64,000 bases of DNA from Allobosea sp. CS1GBMeth4 (GCF_900185715.1 NZ_FYAS01000007.1:248001-312000); one strand, 5' to 3'; positions 33,582 to 44,534 are shown, counted from the first letter of the stretch. The notes: a model not told the origin generated them from the letters alone. Program-made: numbers and translations.

Positions 33582-33967
33582 GACAGGCGGGACGCCGGCG
33601 AGGGGGGCGCGGTGTTTATGTCGCGGTCGGTTCCTGGCCTCGGCATGCCCGCACCGGTTCTCCTGACGCATCGGCAGCGCTTGCCGACGAATCGAGCCGG
33701 CGCCGAAACTGACGTTGCGTCCACCTCTGCCACGCCTCGGCGCGTCGCGACAACCATTCGGCGCCGGCCGTGGCCGTTTGCGGAAAACGGCGCCGGAGCG
33801 GCCGGGAATCACGTCGGTTTGAAGAGCGGCGCGGCCATATGCGGCAAAGACATGGCGACAGCCGCGTTGTGCGTCGCGGCGAACCCTTGCGTGATTCTAA
33901 AGCAGGGTCTAATCGAACGGCGAGATTGAGGGCGCCGCCTCGGCGCCGGGTTGAAGCGGGGTGACAG
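33582..33967. other. 386-bp intergenic region upstream of nuoA
   Basis: It must contain the promoters for the divergent M15-like gene and the nuo operon. The stretch 33880-33930 is the most AT-rich part and holds CTTGCG followed after 18 nt by TAATCG, a poor sigma-70 match. A GC-rich inverted repeat (GGCGCCG ... CGGCGCC, about 33931-33949) lies just upstream of nuoA. No gene is supported here. Confidence 0.4.
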
Positions 33968-34348
33968 ATGCAAGCCCTTCCTGTGCAGTCCCTGCTGTCG
34001 GACTACCTGCCTCTGGTGATCTTCATCGGGCTGTCCGTCGTGATCGGGCTCGCGCTGCTGATCGCCCCGTTCGCCGTCGCCTATTCGAAGCCCGACGCCG
34101 AAAAGCTCTCGGCCTATGAATGCGGCTTCAACGCCTTCGACGACGCGCGCATGAAGTTCGACGTTCGCTTCTACCTCGTCGCCATCCTCTTCATCATCTT
34201 CGATCTCGAGGTCGCCTTCCTCTTTCCCTGGGCGGTGGCGTTCGGCGGCCTCGGCTGGTTCGGCTTCTGGTCGATGATGGTTTTCCTCGGCGTGCTGACG
34301 GTCGGCTTCGTCTACGAGTGGCGCAAGGGCGCGCTCGAGTGGGACTGA
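33968..34348 (+). CDS. nuoA: NADH-quinone oxidoreductase subunit A
   Basis: This 126-aa inner-membrane subunit of respiratory complex I has three hydrophobic helices. [40 protein letters not shown] is the signature NuoA/ND3 loop and second helix (quoted in outline: YECG ... FDLEVAFL). The length matches the family. It is the first gene of the 14-gene nuo operon, preceded by GCGGGGTGA and followed by nuoB after 73 bp. Confidence 0.97.
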   Translation: MQALPVQSLLSDYLPLVIFIGLSVVIGLALLIAPFAVAYSKPDAEKLSAYECGFNAFDDARMKFDVRFYLVAILFIIFDLEVAFLFPWAVAFGGLGWFGFWSMMVFLGVLTVGFVYEWRKGALEWD

Positions 34349-34421
34349 CCATCTGTCGTGCAGGGGCTGACATCATCACGTCGCCGTTCTTACATTCGAC
34401 GAAACCCAAAGGTTCGAACTG

Positions 34422-35006
34422 ATGGCCATGACAGCGATCGATCGCGGTGACCCGCTCGTCGCGCCCGCGCCCAGGGGCCTGCTCGGCCCCGACGGCAAGC
34501 CCGTCGGCACGCGCGACCCCTATTTCGTCGAGATCAACAACGAGCTGGCCGACAAGGGCTTCCTGGTCACGGCGAGCGACGACCTGATCAACTGGGCCCG
34601 CACCGGCTCCCTGATGTGGATGACCTTCGGCCTCGCTTGCTGCGCGGTCGAGATGATGCAGCTCTCCATGCCGCGCTACGACGTCGAGCGTTTCGGCTTC
34701 GCCCCGCGCGCCTCGCCGCGCCAGTCCGACGTGATGATCGTCGCCGGCACGCTGACCAACAAGATGGCCCCGGCGCTGCGCAAGGTCTACGACCAGATGC
34801 CGGAGCCGCGCTACGTCATCTCGATGGGCTCCTGCGCCAATGGCGGCGGCTACTACCATTACAGCTATTCGGTGGTGCGCGGCTGCGACCGCATCGTGCC
34901 GATCGACGTCTATGTGCCGGGCTGCCCGCCGACCGCGGAAGCGCTGCTCTACGGCGTCCTGCTGCTACAGAAGAAGATCCGGCGGACCGGGACGATCGAG
35001 CGGTAA
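34422..35006 (+). CDS. nuoB: NADH-quinone oxidoreductase subunit B
   Basis: This 194-aa peripheral-arm subunit carries cluster N2 beside the quinone pocket. The ligands are visible in [10 protein letters not shown] (tandem Cys), GSCANGGG and [14 protein letters not shown]. An ~35-residue N-terminal extension precedes the core, as is common in alphaproteobacteria. Two Met starts (MAM) are possible within three codons. It is followed by a REP-like hairpin pair before nuoC. Confidence 0.97.
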   Translation: MAMTAIDRGDPLVAPAPRGLLGPDGKPVGTRDPYFVEINNELADKGFLVTASDDLINWARTGSLMWMTFGLACCAVEMMQLSMPRYDVERFGFAPRASPRQSDVMIVAGTLTNKMAPALRKVYDQMPEPRYVISMGSCANGGGYYHYSYSVVRGCDRIVPIDVYVPGCPPTAEALLYGVLLLQKKIRRTGTIER

Positions 35007-35013
35007 CACGAGC

Positions 35014-35126
35014 GCGTCATGCCCGGGCTCGGCCCGGGCATCTCCTGACGGAGAGGCGCGAGGCGAGGAAGACGGGATTTGAGCCCCGTCCTGCATGAGG
35101 TGGTCGGGTCAAGCCGACCATGACGC
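35014..35126. repeat. REP-like hairpin pair between nuoB and nuoC
   Basis: Two inverted hairpins face each other. The left, starting GCGTCATGCCCGGGC, forms a perfect 10-bp stem at 35019-35041. The right, read on the minus strand, starts GCGTCATGGTCGG, with stem arms at 35101-35107 and 35114-35120. The same GTCATG-leading family occurs near 50101 and 59991. An element inside an operon may affect mRNA processing or stability. Confidence 0.7.
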
Positions 35127-35148
35127 GGAACGGGCAGAAGGTGATGCG

Positions 35149-35754
35149 ATGAGCGAAGCGCTCGTGACATTGGGCGAAGAGATCAAGGCGGCGCTGCCCG
35201 GCGCGGTGACCGATATCGTCGTCGCCTATGGCGAACTCACGGTGTCGGCGCAGGCTACCGAGATCGTGCGGGTCCTCAGGACCCTCTACGACGATCCGCG
35301 CTTCCGCTTCGTCAATTTCACCGACATCGCCGGCGCCGACTACCCGCAGCGCGAGAAGCGTTTCGAGATCGTGTACCACCTGCTCTCGCCGCGCCACAAC
35401 CAGCGTATCCGCGTCAAGGTGCAGACCGACGAGGCGACGCCGGTCCCCTCGGTGATCGAGGTCTTCCCGGCGGCGAACTGGTACGAGCGCGAGGCCTACG
35501 ACTTCTACGGCATCCTGTTCTCGAACCATCCCGACCTGCGCCGCATCCTCACCGATTACGGCTTCGAGGGCTATCCGCTGCGCAAGGACTTCCCGCTGAC
35601 CGGCTTCGTCGAGGTCCGCTACGACGACGAGCAGAAGCGCGTCGTCTACGAGCCGGTGAAGCTGAACCAGGAGTTCCGCAATTTCGACTTCCTCTCGCCC
35701 TGGGAAGGGACGGACTACGTCCTGCCGGGCGACGAGAAGGCCAAGGCGGGCTGA
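35149..35754 (+). CDS. nuoC: NADH-quinone oxidoreductase subunit C
   Basis: This 201-aa peripheral-arm subunit contains the 30-kDa signature [15 protein letters not shown] block ([20 protein letters not shown]), [24 protein letters not shown] and [21 protein letters not shown]. The start MSEALVTL at 35149 is chosen because the 18-codon extension lies within the repeat element and has no ribosome-binding site. Length is typical for the family. It is followed by a GFA-domain gene instead of nuoD. Confidence 0.96.
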   Translation: MSEALVTLGEEIKAALPGAVTDIVVAYGELTVSAQATEIVRVLRTLYDDPRFRFVNFTDIAGADYPQREKRFEIVYHLLSPRHNQRIRVKVQTDEATPVPSVIEVFPAANWYEREAYDFYGILFSNHPDLRRILTDYGFEGYPLRKDFPLTGFVEVRYDDEQKRVVYEPVKLNQEFRNFDFLSPWEGTDYVLPGDEKAKAG

Positions 35755-35758
35755 GGCG

Positions 35759-36196
35759 ATGGGCGAGGCCGCGAGGGTATCGGGGCAGTGTCTGTGCGGC
35801 GCGGTGCGCTTCACGGCCGTTCCCGAAAAGCTGGAAATGGACGTCTGCCATTGCGGCATGTGCCGGCGCTGGAGCGGCGGCGTGCTCATGTCGGTGCCTT
35901 GCAACGGCCTCGAGCTCGAGAACGACAACGCGCTCGGCCGCTACGCCTCGTCCGAATGGGCCGAGCGCCTGTTCTGCAGGGAGTGCGGCACGAGCCTGTT
36001 CTGGCGCCTCCGGGGCGATGAGAGCGGCCACGTCGCCGTCGCCTTTCAGAGCATCGACGATCTGCCCGCGGTGAGCTTCGCCGAGGAGATCTTCATCGAC
36101 GAGAAGCCGTCGCTGTACGAATTCGCCGGCGAGCGCTCTCGCAAGACCGGCGCGGAAGTCATCGCTGCCTTCGAAGCGCAGCAGCAGGAGGGGTGA
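35759..36196 (+). CDS. GFA-domain (Gfa-like zinc) protein embedded in the nuo operon
   Basis: This 145-aa protein has the zinc-binding cysteine pattern of the glutathione-dependent formaldehyde-activating enzyme family: [23 protein letters not shown] and [11 protein letters not shown]. Most members are uncharacterised; Gfa itself was named for speeding the glutathione-formaldehyde reaction, and the family name should not be taken as function. The start lies 5 bp after nuoC and the stop lies 2 bp before the nuoD ATG, so it is co-transcribed with complex I. Confidence 0.9.
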   Translation: MGEAARVSGQCLCGAVRFTAVPEKLEMDVCHCGMCRRWSGGVLMSVPCNGLELENDNALGRYASSEWAERLFCRECGTSLFWRLRGDESGHVAVAFQSIDDLPAVSFAEEIFIDEKPSLYEFAGERSRKTGAEVIAAFEAQQQEG

Positions 36197-36198
36197 GG

Positions 36199-37389
36199 AT
36201 GACCGAGCACAACATCCGCAACTTCTCGATCAATTTCGGCCCGCAGCACCCGGCGGCGCACGGCGTTCTGCGCCTGGTGCTGGAGCTCGACGGCGAGGTC
36301 GTCGAGCGTGTCGACCCGCATATCGGCCTGCTGCATCGCGGCACCGAGAAGCTGATCGAGGCTAAGACCTATCTCCAGGCCGTGCCCTATTTCGACCGGC
36401 TCGACTATGTCGCGCCGATGAACCAGGAGCACGCCTACGCCCTCGCGGTCGAGAAGCTGATGGGCGTGACCGTGCCGCGCCGCGGCCAGCTCATCCGCGT
36501 GCTCTATTCCGAGATCGGCCGCATCCTCTCACATCTCCTCAACGTCACCACGCAGGCCATGGACGTCGGCGCGCTCCCCCCGCCGCTCTGGGGCTTCGAG
36601 GAGCGCGAGAAGCTGATGATCTTCTACGAGCGGGCGAGCGGCGCGCGCATGCACGCGGCCTATGTCCGCCCGGGCGGCGTCCATCAGGACCTGCCGACCT
36701 CGCTGATCCACGACATCGCCGAATGGTGCGACCCCTTCCTCCAGGTCTGCGACGACCTCGAGGGGCTGCTCACCGACAACCGCATCTTCAAGCAGCGCAA
36801 TGTCGACATCGGCGTCGTCGACCTCGAGACCTGCTGGAAATGGGGCTTCTCGGGCGTGATGGTGCGCGGCTCCGGCGCGCCCTGGGACCTGCGCAAATCG
36901 CAGCCCTATGAATGCTACGAGGAGATGGAATTCGACATCCCCGTCGGCAAGAACGGCGACTGCTACGACCGCTACTGCATCCGCATGGAGGAGATGCGCC
37001 AGTCCGTGCGCATCATGAAGCAGTGCTGCGAGAAGCTGCTTTCGGCCGATGGCGGCGGCCCGGTCTCCTCGCTCGACGGCAAGATGGTGCCGCCCAAGCG
37101 CGGCGAGATGAAGCGCTCCATGGAAGCGCTGATCCACCATTTCAAGCTCTACACCGAGGGCTACCGCGTGCCCGAGGGCGAGGTCTATGCCGCCGTCGAG
37201 GCGCCGAAGGGCGAGTTCGGCGTCTATCTCGTCTCCGACGGCACCAACAAGCCCTATCGCTGCAAGATCAAGGCGCCGGGCTTCGCCCATCTCCAGGCCA
37301 TGGATTTCATGTGCCGCAAGCACATGCTCGCCGACGTCTCCGCGATCCTCGGCTCCCTCGACATCGTCTTCGGGGAGGTCGATCGGTGA
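36199..37389 (+). CDS. nuoD: NADH-quinone oxidoreductase subunit D
   Basis: This 396-aa, 49-kDa-type subunit helps form the quinone pocket with NuoB. Signatures are [53 protein letters not shown] and the C-terminal [11 protein letters not shown]. The ATG at 36199 follows GGAGGGGTGAGG; an in-frame GTG at 36193 overlaps the previous stop and is less likely. Length is typical. Confidence 0.97.
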   Translation: MTEHNIRNFSINFGPQHPAAHGVLRLVLELDGEVVERVDPHIGLLHRGTEKLIEAKTYLQAVPYFDRLDYVAPMNQEHAYALAVEKLMGVTVPRRGQLIRVLYSEIGRILSHLLNVTTQAMDVGALPPPLWGFEEREKLMIFYERASGARMHAAYVRPGGVHQDLPTSLIHDIAEWCDPFLQVCDDLEGLLTDNRIFKQRNVDIGVVDLETCWKWGFSGVMVRGSGAPWDLRKSQPYECYEEMEFDIPVGKNGDCYDRYCIRMEEMRQSVRIMKQCCEKLLSADGGGPVSSLDGKMVPPKRGEMKRSMEALIHHFKLYTEGYRVPEGEVYAAVEAPKGEFGVYLVSDGTNKPYRCKIKAPGFAHLQAMDFMCRKHMLADVSAILGSLDIVFGEVDR

Positions 37390-37670
37390 GGTTGGCCGCT
37401 GCCTTGATCGGTCTGCTCGGATGCACGATCGCCGCTTGCGGCGCGTCGGCGCAGTCGCGGCCGACCTATCAGCAGCTCGAAGGTGCCGGGTACCGCTACG
37501 TCGCCAAGGATCAACCCGGCTATGTGAGCTGGTGTTCCTGGATCTATGTGCGCCGTTGCACGGACCCGGTCTACAGCTGCAGCTGCGGCGGCCAGGATCC
37601 GAACTATGGGCGCTGCGCGCCGGCGTTACCGCGCGCCGCCGCCCATTATCGAAGCTATTGCCAGGGTTGA
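37386..37670 (+). CDS. Small secreted Cys-rich protein between nuoD and nuoE
   Basis: The GTG start at 37386 overlaps the nuoD stop, and GGGGAGGT lies 7 nt upstream within nuoD. The 94-aa product begins with a signal peptide ([19 protein letters not shown], cleaved near ASAQS). The short mature domain has six cysteines ([22 protein letters not shown] and YCQG). No family is recognised. An export signal plus paired Cys suggests a periplasmic, disulfide-bonded protein. It is unexpected within a complex I operon. Confidence 0.6.
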   Translation: MRLAAALIGLLGCTIAACGASAQSRPTYQQLEGAGYRYVAKDQPGYVSWCSWIYVRRCTDPVYSCSCGGQDPNYGRCAPALPRAAAHYRSYCQG

Positions 37671-37679
37671 GAGCACCGA

Positions 37680-38624
37680 ATGTCTGTCCGCCGCCTCGCA
37701 CCCGATCATGTTCAGCCGGCCTCCTTCGCCTTCACTGCGGCGAACGAGAACTGGGCCGACCAGCAGATCGCCAAATACCCCGAAGGCCGCCAGGCTTCGG
37801 CCGTGATCCCGCTTTTGTGGAAGGCGCAGGAGCAGCATCACGGCTGGCTGCCGCGCGCCGCGATCGAGGCGGTGGCGAAGAAGCTCGGCATGGCGCCGAT
37901 GCGGGTGCTGGAGGTCGCGACCTTCTACACCATGTTCAACCTGCAGCCGGTGGGCGAGCATTTCGTCCAGCTCTGCGGCACGACGCCTTGCGCGCTGCGC
38001 GGCGCCGAGGCGCTGAAGAAGGTCTGCGAGGAGGTGATCGGCCCGCAATCGACGGTCACCGCCGACGGCAAGTTGTCCTGGCTCGAGGTCGAGTGCCTCG
38101 GCGCTTGCTGCAACGCGCCGATGGCGCAGATCAATTTCGACTATTACGAAGACCTGACCCCCGAGAACTTCCGCAAGCTGCTCGGCGACCTGCGCGAGGG
38201 GCGCCCGGTCAAGCCCGGCCCTCAGGTCGACCGCTCCTGCTCGGAGCCGCTCGGCGGCGGCGAGACGCTGAAGGACGCCGCGCTCTATGACGGCTCGATG
38301 ATCGGCGCCGGCGACTGGCAGGCGCGCATCACGACGCAGCGCGAGGAAGCCGCGATCAAGATCGCCAGCGAGAAGGCCGCGGCCGAGGCCAAGGCCAAGG
38401 CGGAAGCCGAGGCGGCCGCCGCCGCGAGCAAGGCCGGCCCGACCGACGTCAAGACCACGCCGGCGCCCGAGGCGGCCGCGCCCGGCCGGCCGAAGCCGTC
38501 CGCGCCGAAGCAGCCGGCCAACGCCGCGCAGGACACGCCCTCCGCGACGGGCAAGGCGATCAAGGATACGCCCGCCAAGGCGCCGGCACGCAAGCGGGCC
38601 GCCAAGCCCAAGTCGGAAGAGTGA
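37680..38624 (+). CDS. nuoE: NADH-quinone oxidoreductase subunit E with long C-terminal tail
   Basis: This 314-aa, 24-kDa-type thioredoxin-fold subunit of the NADH module binds [2Fe-2S] cluster N1a. The ligands lie in CGTTPCALRG and CLGACCNAP (~residues 100-145). The core ends near residue 205. Beyond it is an Ala/Lys/Glu helical segment (AAAEAKAKAEAEAAAAASK) and a Pro/Ala/Lys-rich tail ending KRAAKPKSEE, roughly doubling the core length seen in E. coli. Such tails are known in alphaproteobacterial NuoE; their role is unknown. Confidence 0.95.
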   Translation: MSVRRLAPDHVQPASFAFTAANENWADQQIAKYPEGRQASAVIPLLWKAQEQHHGWLPRAAIEAVAKKLGMAPMRVLEVATFYTMFNLQPVGEHFVQLCGTTPCALRGAEALKKVCEEVIGPQSTVTADGKLSWLEVECLGACCNAPMAQINFDYYEDLTPENFRKLLGDLREGRPVKPGPQVDRSCSEPLGGGETLKDAALYDGSMIGAGDWQARITTQREEAAIKIASEKAAAEAKAKAEAEAAAAASKAGPTDVKTTPAPEAAAPGRPKPSAPKQPANAAQDTPSATGKAIKDTPAKAPARKRAAKPKSEE

Positions 38625-38635
38625 GGTAGAGAGCC

Positions 38636-39940
38636 ATGCTCGCTGATCGCGACCGCATCTTCACCAATCTCTACGGCCTGCACGACGCCGGGCTGAAGGC
38701 CGCCATGCAGCGCGGCGCCTGGGACGGCACCAAGTTCCTGCTCGAGCAGGGGCGCGACTGGATCATCGACGAGATGAAGAAGTCGGGCCTGCGCGGGCGC
38801 GGCGGCGCCGGCTTCCCGACCGGGCTGAAATGGTCGTTCATGCCCAAGCAGAGCGACGGGCGCCCGCACTATCTCGTCGTCAACGCCGACGAGTCGGAGC
38901 CGGGCACCTGCAAGGACCGCGAGATCATGCGCAACGACCCGCATACGCTGGTCGAGGGCTGCCTGATCGCCTCTTTCGCCATGGGCGCCAACGCGGCCTA
39001 TATCTACATCCGCGGCGAATATGTCCGCGAGCGCGAGGCGCTGCAGCGCGCCGTCGACGAGGCCTATGAGGCGAACCTCATCGGCAAGAACAACAAGCAC
39101 GGCTATCCCTTTGATCTCTATGTGCATCACGGGGCCGGCGCCTATATCTGCGGCGAAGAGACGGCGCTGCTGGAGAGCCTCGAGGGCAAGAAGGGCATGC
39201 CGCGGCTGAAGCCGCCTTTCCCGGCCAATGTCGGCCTCTATGGCTGCCCCACAACCGTCAACAACGTCGAGTCGATCGCGGTCGCGCCGACCATCCTGCG
39301 CCGCGGCGCCAGCTGGTTCTCCTCGATCGGCACGCCCAACAATGTCGGCACCAAGCTGTTCTGCATCTCGGGCCATGTGAACAAGCCCTGCAATGTCGAG
39401 GAGGCGATGGGGCTGACCTTCCGCGAGCTGATCGACCGCCATTGCGGCGGCATCCGCGGCGGCTGGGACAATCTCAAGGCGGTCATCCCCGGCGGCTCCT
39501 CGGTGCGCATGGTGCCGGCCGAGCAGATCATCGACACGCCGATGGATTTCGACTCGCTCTCCAAGCTGAAGTCCGGCCTCGGCACGGCGGCGGTGATCGT
39601 CATGGACAAGTCGACCGACATCGTCCGCGCCATCGCTCGCATCAGCTATTTCTACAAGCATGAGAGCTGCGGCCAGTGCACGCCCTGCCGCGAGGGCACG
39701 GGCTGGATGTGGCGCGTCGTCAGCCGCATGGCCGAAGGCCGCGCCCAGAAGCGCGAGATCGACATGCTGCTCGACGTGTCCAAGCAGATCGAGGGCCACA
39801 CCATCTGCGCGCTGGGCGATGCTGCCGCCTGGCCGATCCAGGGCCTGATCAACCATTTCCGCCACGAGATCGAGCAGCGCATCGACGACTATGCCGCCAA
39901 CCCGCACAGCGAGCCGGTCCGGCTCATGGCGGCGGAGTGA
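38636..39940 (+). CDS. nuoF: NADH-quinone oxidoreductase subunit F
   Basis: This 434-aa, 51-kDa-type subunit binds NADH, FMN and cluster N3. Signatures are [16 protein letters not shown] (nucleotide site), [34 protein letters not shown] and the Fe-S ligands [12 protein letters not shown] with the later Cys in [13 protein letters not shown]. Length matches the family. AGGTAGAG precedes the start. Confidence 0.97.
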   Translation: MLADRDRIFTNLYGLHDAGLKAAMQRGAWDGTKFLLEQGRDWIIDEMKKSGLRGRGGAGFPTGLKWSFMPKQSDGRPHYLVVNADESEPGTCKDREIMRNDPHTLVEGCLIASFAMGANAAYIYIRGEYVREREALQRAVDEAYEANLIGKNNKHGYPFDLYVHHGAGAYICGEETALLESLEGKKGMPRLKPPFPANVGLYGCPTTVNNVESIAVAPTILRRGASWFSSIGTPNNVGTKLFCISGHVNKPCNVEEAMGLTFRELIDRHCGGIRGGWDNLKAVIPGGSSVRMVPAEQIIDTPMDFDSLSKLKSGLGTAAVIVMDKSTDIVRAIARISYFYKHESCGQCTPCREGTGWMWRVVSRMAEGRAQKREIDMLLDVSKQIEGHTICALGDAAAWPIQGLINHFRHEIEQRIDDYAANPHSEPVRLMAAE

Positions 39941-39944
39941 AACC

Positions 39945-42008
39945 ATGACCAAACTCCTCATCGACGGCATCGAGGTCGACGTTCCGCCGGAGTACACCGT
40001 GCTCCAGGCCTGCGAGGCGGCGGGCGCCGAGATGCCGCGCTTCTGCTTCCACGAGCGGCTCTCGATCGCCGGCAATTGCCGCATGTGCCTGGTCGAGGTG
40101 AAGGGTGGCCCGCCGAAGCCGCAGGCGTCCTGCGCCATCGGCGTGCGCGACCTGCGTCCCGGCCCGAACGGCGAGCCGCCGGTCGTGCTGACCAAGTCGC
40201 CCATGGTCAAGAAGGCGCGCGAAGGGGTGATGGAGTTCCTGCTCATCAACCACCCGCTCGACTGCCCGATCTGCGACCAGGGCGGCGAGTGCGACCTGCA
40301 GGACCAGGCCATGGCCTATGGCGTCGACACCTCGCGCTTCGCCGAGAACAAGCGCGCCGTCGAGGACAAATATGTCGGCCCGCTGGTCCGGACCTCGATG
40401 AACCGCTGCATCCAGTGCACGCGCTGCGTCCGCTTCACCACCGAGGTCGCCGGCGCCACCGATCTCGGCGCGATCGGCCGCGGCGAGGACATGGAGATCA
40501 CCACCTATCTCGAGCAGGCGATGAGCTCGGAGCTGCAGGGCAATGTCGTCGACCTCTGCCCGGTCGGAGCCCTGACCTCCAAGCCCTACCAGAACAAGGC
40601 CCGCCCCTGGGAGCTGACCAAGACCGAATCCATCGACGTGATGGACGCGGTCGGCTCGGCGATCCGGGTCGACTTGCGTGGCCGCGAGGTGATGCGCGTG
40701 CTGCCGCGCGTCAACGAGGCGGTGAACGAGGAGTGGATCTCCGACAAGCCCCGCCACATCGCCGACGGGCTCAAGACTCAGCGGCTCGACCGGCCCTATA
40801 TCCGCGAGAACGGCGCGTTGCGCCCGGCGAGCTGGAGCGAGGCGCTCGCGCTGGTCGCCTCCAGGCTCAAGGCCGCCAAGCCGGAGCGCATCGGCGCCAT
40901 CGCCGGCGACCTCGCAGCGGTCGAGGAGATCTATGCGCTCAAGGCGCTCATCGCCGGCCTCGGCTCGAGCAATCTCGATTGCCGCCAGGACGGGGCGAAG
41001 CTCGATCCGGGCTTCGGCCGCGCCAGCTACATCCTCAACAGCGGCATCGCCGGCATCGAGGATGCGACCTCGCTGCTGATCATCGGCTCGAACCCGCGCC
41101 GCGAGGCGCCGATCGTCAATGCCCGCGTCCGCAAGCGCTGGCTGCGCGGCGACTTCAAGGTCTCGCTGATCGGCGAGAAGGTCGACCTGACCTACGCCTA
41201 CGACCATCTCGGCGCCGGGCCGGAGACGCTGGCCGATCTGGTCAGGCGTGCGGGCGTCGCCGGCGAGCGGCCGATGGTGCTGGTCGGGCAGGGTGCTCTC
41301 GCCCGCGCCGACGGCGCCGCCGTGCTCTCGCTCGCGGCCAAGGCCGCCGAGGTCCTCGGCGCGGTCAAGGACGGCTGGAACGGCTTCGGCGTGCTGCATA
41401 CGGCGGCCGCCCGCGTCGGCGCCCTCGATCTCGGCTTCGTGCCGGGGCAGGGCGGCCTCGACGTCGCCGGCATGACGGCGGCCGGGGCGCTCGACGTGCT
41501 CTTCCTGCTCGGTGCCGACGAGATCGAGGTGCCGGCCGGCGCCTTCGTGATCTATCAGGGCAGCCATGGCGATCGCGGCGCGCATCGCGCCGATGTGATC
41601 CTGCCGGGCGCCGCCTACACCGAGAAGTCCGGTACCTATGTCAACACCGAGGGGCGGGTGCAGATGGCGGCCCGCGCCACCTTCCCGCCCGGCGAGGCCA
41701 AGGAGGACTGGGCGATCCTGCGGGCGCTCTCCGCGTCGCTCGGCAAGCCGCTGCCCTTCGACTCGCTGTCGGCGCTGCGGCGCGAGCTCTACGCCGCGCA
41801 TCCCCATTTCGCCGCCGTCGACACGGTGGCGGAAGGCGACCGCGCCGGGCTGGCGCGGCTGGCCGGCCAGGGCGGCGCCACCGACAAGGCCGGCTTCGTC
41901 CCGGCCGTCAGCGACTTCTACACCACGAACCCGATCGCCCGCGCTTCGGCGGTGATGGCGGAATGCTCGGCGCTGGCTTCCGGCCGCATGCGCCAGGCGG
42001 CGGAGTAG
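39945..42008 (+). CDS. nuoG: NADH-quinone oxidoreductase subunit G
   Basis: This 687-aa, 75-kDa-type subunit has an N-terminal ferredoxin domain with [2Fe-2S] and [4Fe-4S] ligands ([37 protein letters not shown] and [11 protein letters not shown]). A molybdopterin-oxidoreductase-like domain without cofactor follows. The start MTKLLIDG at 39945 follows nuoF by 4 bp; an upstream in-frame extension lies inside nuoF. Length is typical of alphaproteobacteria, shorter than the E. coli protein. Confidence 0.97.
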   Translation: MTKLLIDGIEVDVPPEYTVLQACEAAGAEMPRFCFHERLSIAGNCRMCLVEVKGGPPKPQASCAIGVRDLRPGPNGEPPVVLTKSPMVKKAREGVMEFLLINHPLDCPICDQGGECDLQDQAMAYGVDTSRFAENKRAVEDKYVGPLVRTSMNRCIQCTRCVRFTTEVAGATDLGAIGRGEDMEITTYLEQAMSSELQGNVVDLCPVGALTSKPYQNKARPWELTKTESIDVMDAVGSAIRVDLRGREVMRVLPRVNEAVNEEWISDKPRHIADGLKTQRLDRPYIRENGALRPASWSEALALVASRLKAAKPERIGAIAGDLAAVEEIYALKALIAGLGSSNLDCRQDGAKLDPGFGRASYILNSGIAGIEDATSLLIIGSNPRREAPIVNARVRKRWLRGDFKVSLIGEKVDLTYAYDHLGAGPETLADLVRRAGVAGERPMVLVGQGALARADGAAVLSLAAKAAEVLGAVKDGWNGFGVLHTAAARVGALDLGFVPGQGGLDVAGMTAAGALDVLFLLGADEIEVPAGAFVIYQGSHGDRGAHRADVILPGAAYTEKSGTYVNTEGRVQMAARATFPPGEAKEDWAILRALSASLGKPLPFDSLSALRRELYAAHPHFAAVDTVAEGDRAGLARLAGQGGATDKAGFVPAVSDFYTTNPIARASAVMAECSALASGRMRQAAE

Positions 42009-42014
42009 CCTCAG

Positions 42015-43034
42015 ATGAACTGGGACCTCGTCCTCGACCTCGCGATCATCGCCGGCAAGAGCCTGCTGCTGCTGGTCTGCCTCCTGGTCTTCATCGCCTA
42101 TATCCTGCTCGCCGACCGCAAGGTCTGGGCGGCGGTGCAGCTGCGCCGCGGCCCGAACGTGGTCGGCCCCTTCGGCCTGTTCCAGAGCTTCGCCGACCTG
42201 CTGAAATTCGTCTTCAAGGAGCCGATCGTCCCGTCGGGCTCCAACAAGGGCGTGTTCCTGCTGGCGCCGCTGGTCTCCTGCGTGCTCGCCCTGGCGGCCT
42301 GGGCGGTGATCCCGGTGGCCGAAGGCTGGGCGATCGCCGACATCAATGTCGGCATCCTCTACATCTTCGCGATCTCCTCGCTCGGCGTCTACGGCGTCAT
42401 CATGGGCGGCTGGGCCTCGAACTCGAAATACCCGTTCCTCGGCGCCCTGCGCTCGGCGGCGCAGATGGTCTCCTACGAGGTCTCGATCGGCTTCGTGATC
42501 ATCACCGTGCTGCTCTGCGTCGGCTCGCTCAACCTCTCGGCGATCGTCGAGGCGCAGAACTCGAAGGCGGGCCTGTTCGGCTGGTACTGGCTGCCGCTCT
42601 TCCCGATGTTCGTGGTCTTCTTCATCTCGGCGCTGGCCGAGACGAACCGGCCGCCCTTCGACCTGCCGGAGGCGGAATCGGAGCTCGTCGCCGGCTTCAT
42701 GGTCGAGTACTCCTCGACCCCGTATCTGCTGTTCATGCTCGGCGAATACGTGGCGATCATGACCATGTGCTCGCTGACCACGATCCTGTTCCTCGGCGGC
42801 TGGCTGCCGCCGTTCCCGATCGCGCCCTTCACCTGGCTGCCGGGCGTGTTCTGGTTCGCGCTCAAGGTCTGCCTGGTCTTCTTCATGTTCGCGATGGTGA
42901 AGGCCTTCGTGCCGCGCTACCGCTACGACCAGCTGATGCGGCTGGGCTGGAAGGTCTTCCTGCCGCTCTCGCTGGTCTCGGTCGTCGTGGTGGCCGCGGT
43001 GCTGCAGATCACCGGCTGGGGCCCCGCGCCCTGA
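42015..43034 (+). CDS. nuoH: NADH-quinone oxidoreductase subunit H
   Basis: This 339-aa membrane subunit, ND1 type, forms the junction between quinone pocket and proton channels. It has about eight helices, with [47 protein letters not shown] and [21 protein letters not shown] as the conserved loops. The stop shares one base with the start of the next small gene. Confidence 0.97.
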   Translation: MNWDLVLDLAIIAGKSLLLLVCLLVFIAYILLADRKVWAAVQLRRGPNVVGPFGLFQSFADLLKFVFKEPIVPSGSNKGVFLLAPLVSCVLALAAWAVIPVAEGWAIADINVGILYIFAISSLGVYGVIMGGWASNSKYPFLGALRSAAQMVSYEVSIGFVIITVLLCVGSLNLSAIVEAQNSKAGLFGWYWLPLFPMFVVFFISALAETNRPPFDLPEAESELVAGFMVEYSSTPYLLFMLGEYVAIMTMCSLTTILFLGGWLPPFPIAPFTWLPGVFWFALKVCLVFFMFAMVKAFVPRYRYDQLMRLGWKVFLPLSLVSVVVVAAVLQITGWGPAP

Positions 43035-43273
43035 TGGCGGGGCAGGCCGGCCTGATCGGAGCCCTGATCGGCTTCGTCGTCGGCCTGATCGAGTATCGGC
43101 TCGTCACGGGCGTCGTGTTCGGTGCGTTGCGCCGCACCGACACTTCGCGGACGCAGGCCGAGAAGGATGACTACGAACGGCGCATCCGCCTCCTGAAGGC
43201 GGCGGTGCTGGTGGTTTCGGTGGGCGGGCTGCCCATCGTCGGTTACCTGGTCGGCCGGACAGTGTTTGGCTGA
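43034..43273 (+). CDS. 79-aa two-helix membrane protein between nuoH and nuoI
   Basis: The ATG overlaps the nuoH stop by one base, so translation is probably coupled. The product has an N-terminal hydrophobic helix ([18 protein letters not shown]), a charged middle ([20 protein letters not shown]) and a second helix ([19 protein letters not shown]). No family is recognised. The codon use looks like its neighbours', and the frame is free of stops for its full length in this tightly packed operon. It could be an accessory membrane protein of complex I or an unrelated passenger. Confidence 0.65.
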   Translation: MAGQAGLIGALIGFVVGLIEYRLVTGVVFGALRRTDTSRTQAEKDDYERRIRLLKAAVLVVSVGGLPIVGYLVGRTVFG

Positions 43274-43293
43274 GACGAGAGAAGGACGGGAAG

Positions 43294-43782
43294 ATGTCAC
43301 TCGCGCAAGCCGCCAAGGGACTGCTCCTCAAGGAGTTCGTCGGCGCTTTCGTCCTGTCGATGCGCTATTTCTTCAAGCCGAAGGCGACGCTGAACTATCC
43401 CTTCGAGAAGGGGCAGCTCTCGCCGCGCTTCCGCGGTGAGCATGCGCTGCGCCGCTATCCGAACGGCGAGGAGCGCTGTATCGCCTGCAAGCTCTGCGAG
43501 GCGATCTGCCCGGCGCAGGCGATCACGATCGAGGCCGGCCCGCGCCGCAATGACGGCACGCGCCGCACCACGCGCTACGACATCGACATGACGAAGTGCA
43601 TCTATTGCGGCTTCTGCCAGGAGGCCTGCCCGGTCGACGCCATCGTCGAGGGCCCGAATTTCGAGTTCGCCACGGAGACGCGCGAGGAGCTGTTCTACGA
43701 CAAGGACAAGCTGCTCGACAACGGCGCCCGCTGGGAGCGCGAGATCGCGCGCAACATCGCGATGGATGCGCCCTATCGCTGA
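43294..43782 (+). CDS. nuoI: NADH-quinone oxidoreductase subunit I
   Basis: This 162-aa, TYKY-type subunit has two [4Fe-4S] ferredoxin motifs ([16 protein letters not shown] and [16 protein letters not shown]) that carry clusters N6a and N6b. The N-terminal amphipathic stretch ([20 protein letters not shown]) anchors it at the membrane. GAAGGACGGG precedes the ATG. Length is typical. Confidence 0.97.
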   Translation: MSLAQAAKGLLLKEFVGAFVLSMRYFFKPKATLNYPFEKGQLSPRFRGEHALRRYPNGEERCIACKLCEAICPAQAITIEAGPRRNDGTRRTTRYDIDMTKCIYCGFCQEACPVDAIVEGPNFEFATETREELFYDKDKLLDNGARWEREIARNIAMDAPYR

Positions 43783-43910
43783 GGATTGCGGTCCGTCGCG
43801 CGGTTGTCGCGCTAGGCGGGCCTGACTATAGACGCTCCGAACTGCGGCGGGAGTCGACCCGCCGTTTGACGAAACGAGGGCCGCCCGCAAGGGCGGAAAG
43901 GCTGGCGAAG

Positions 43911-44534
43911 ATGAATGCCGCAGCGGCTTTCTTCTATCTCTTCTCGGGCGTCACCATCGCCTCGGCGCTGATGGTGATTTCGGCGCGCAACCCGGTGCAT
44001 TCCGTGTTGTTCCTGATCCTCGCCTTCGTCAACGCGGCGGGCCTGTTCCTGCTGCTCGGGGCCGAGTTCCTGGCGATGCTGCTGGTGGTCGTCTATGTCG
44101 GCGCCGTCGCGGTGCTCTTCCTCTTCGTGGTGATGATGCTCGACGTCGACTTCGCCGAGCTGCGCCAGGGCTTCCTGCAATATCTGCCGATCGGCGGCCT
44201 GATCGGCCTGATCTTCGCGGTCGAGCTGCTGCTCGTCGTCGGCGCCTGGGTGATCGACCCGCAGATCGTGCGCGCGCCGGTCGCGGCGATTCCGGCGAAC
44301 GTCACCAACACCGCCGCGCTCGGCCAGGTGCTGTACACCAAGTACATCTACTACTTCCAGGCGGCCGGCCTGGTCCTGCTGGTCGCGATGATCGGCGCGA
44401 TCGTGCTGACCCTGCGCGACCGTCCCGGCGTCAAGCGCCAGAACATTCCGGCCCAGAACGCCCGCACCAAGGCGGCGGCGATGGATGTGAAGACGGTGCC
44501 TTCGCGCGCCGGCGTTCCCGAGGAGATGGCGTGA
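43911..44534 (+). CDS. nuoJ: NADH-quinone oxidoreductase subunit J
   Basis: This 207-aa, ND6-type membrane subunit has five helices, with VISARNPVHSVLFLILAFVNAAGLF and LLVVVYVGAVAVLFLFVVMMLDVD as the conserved part. The frame is open upstream into nuoI, but homology begins at 43911, after a 128-bp gap. The C-terminal ~40 residues (from RDRPGVKRQN) are hydrophilic. The stop overlaps the next start by one base. Confidence 0.96.
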   Translation: MNAAAAFFYLFSGVTIASALMVISARNPVHSVLFLILAFVNAAGLFLLLGAEFLAMLLVVVYVGAVAVLFLFVVMMLDVDFAELRQGFLQYLPIGGLIGLIFAVELLLVVGAWVIDPQIVRAPVAAIPANVTNTAALGQVLYTKYIYYFQAAGLVLLVAMIGAIVLTLRDRPGVKRQNIPAQNARTKAAAMDVKTVPSRAGVPEEMA

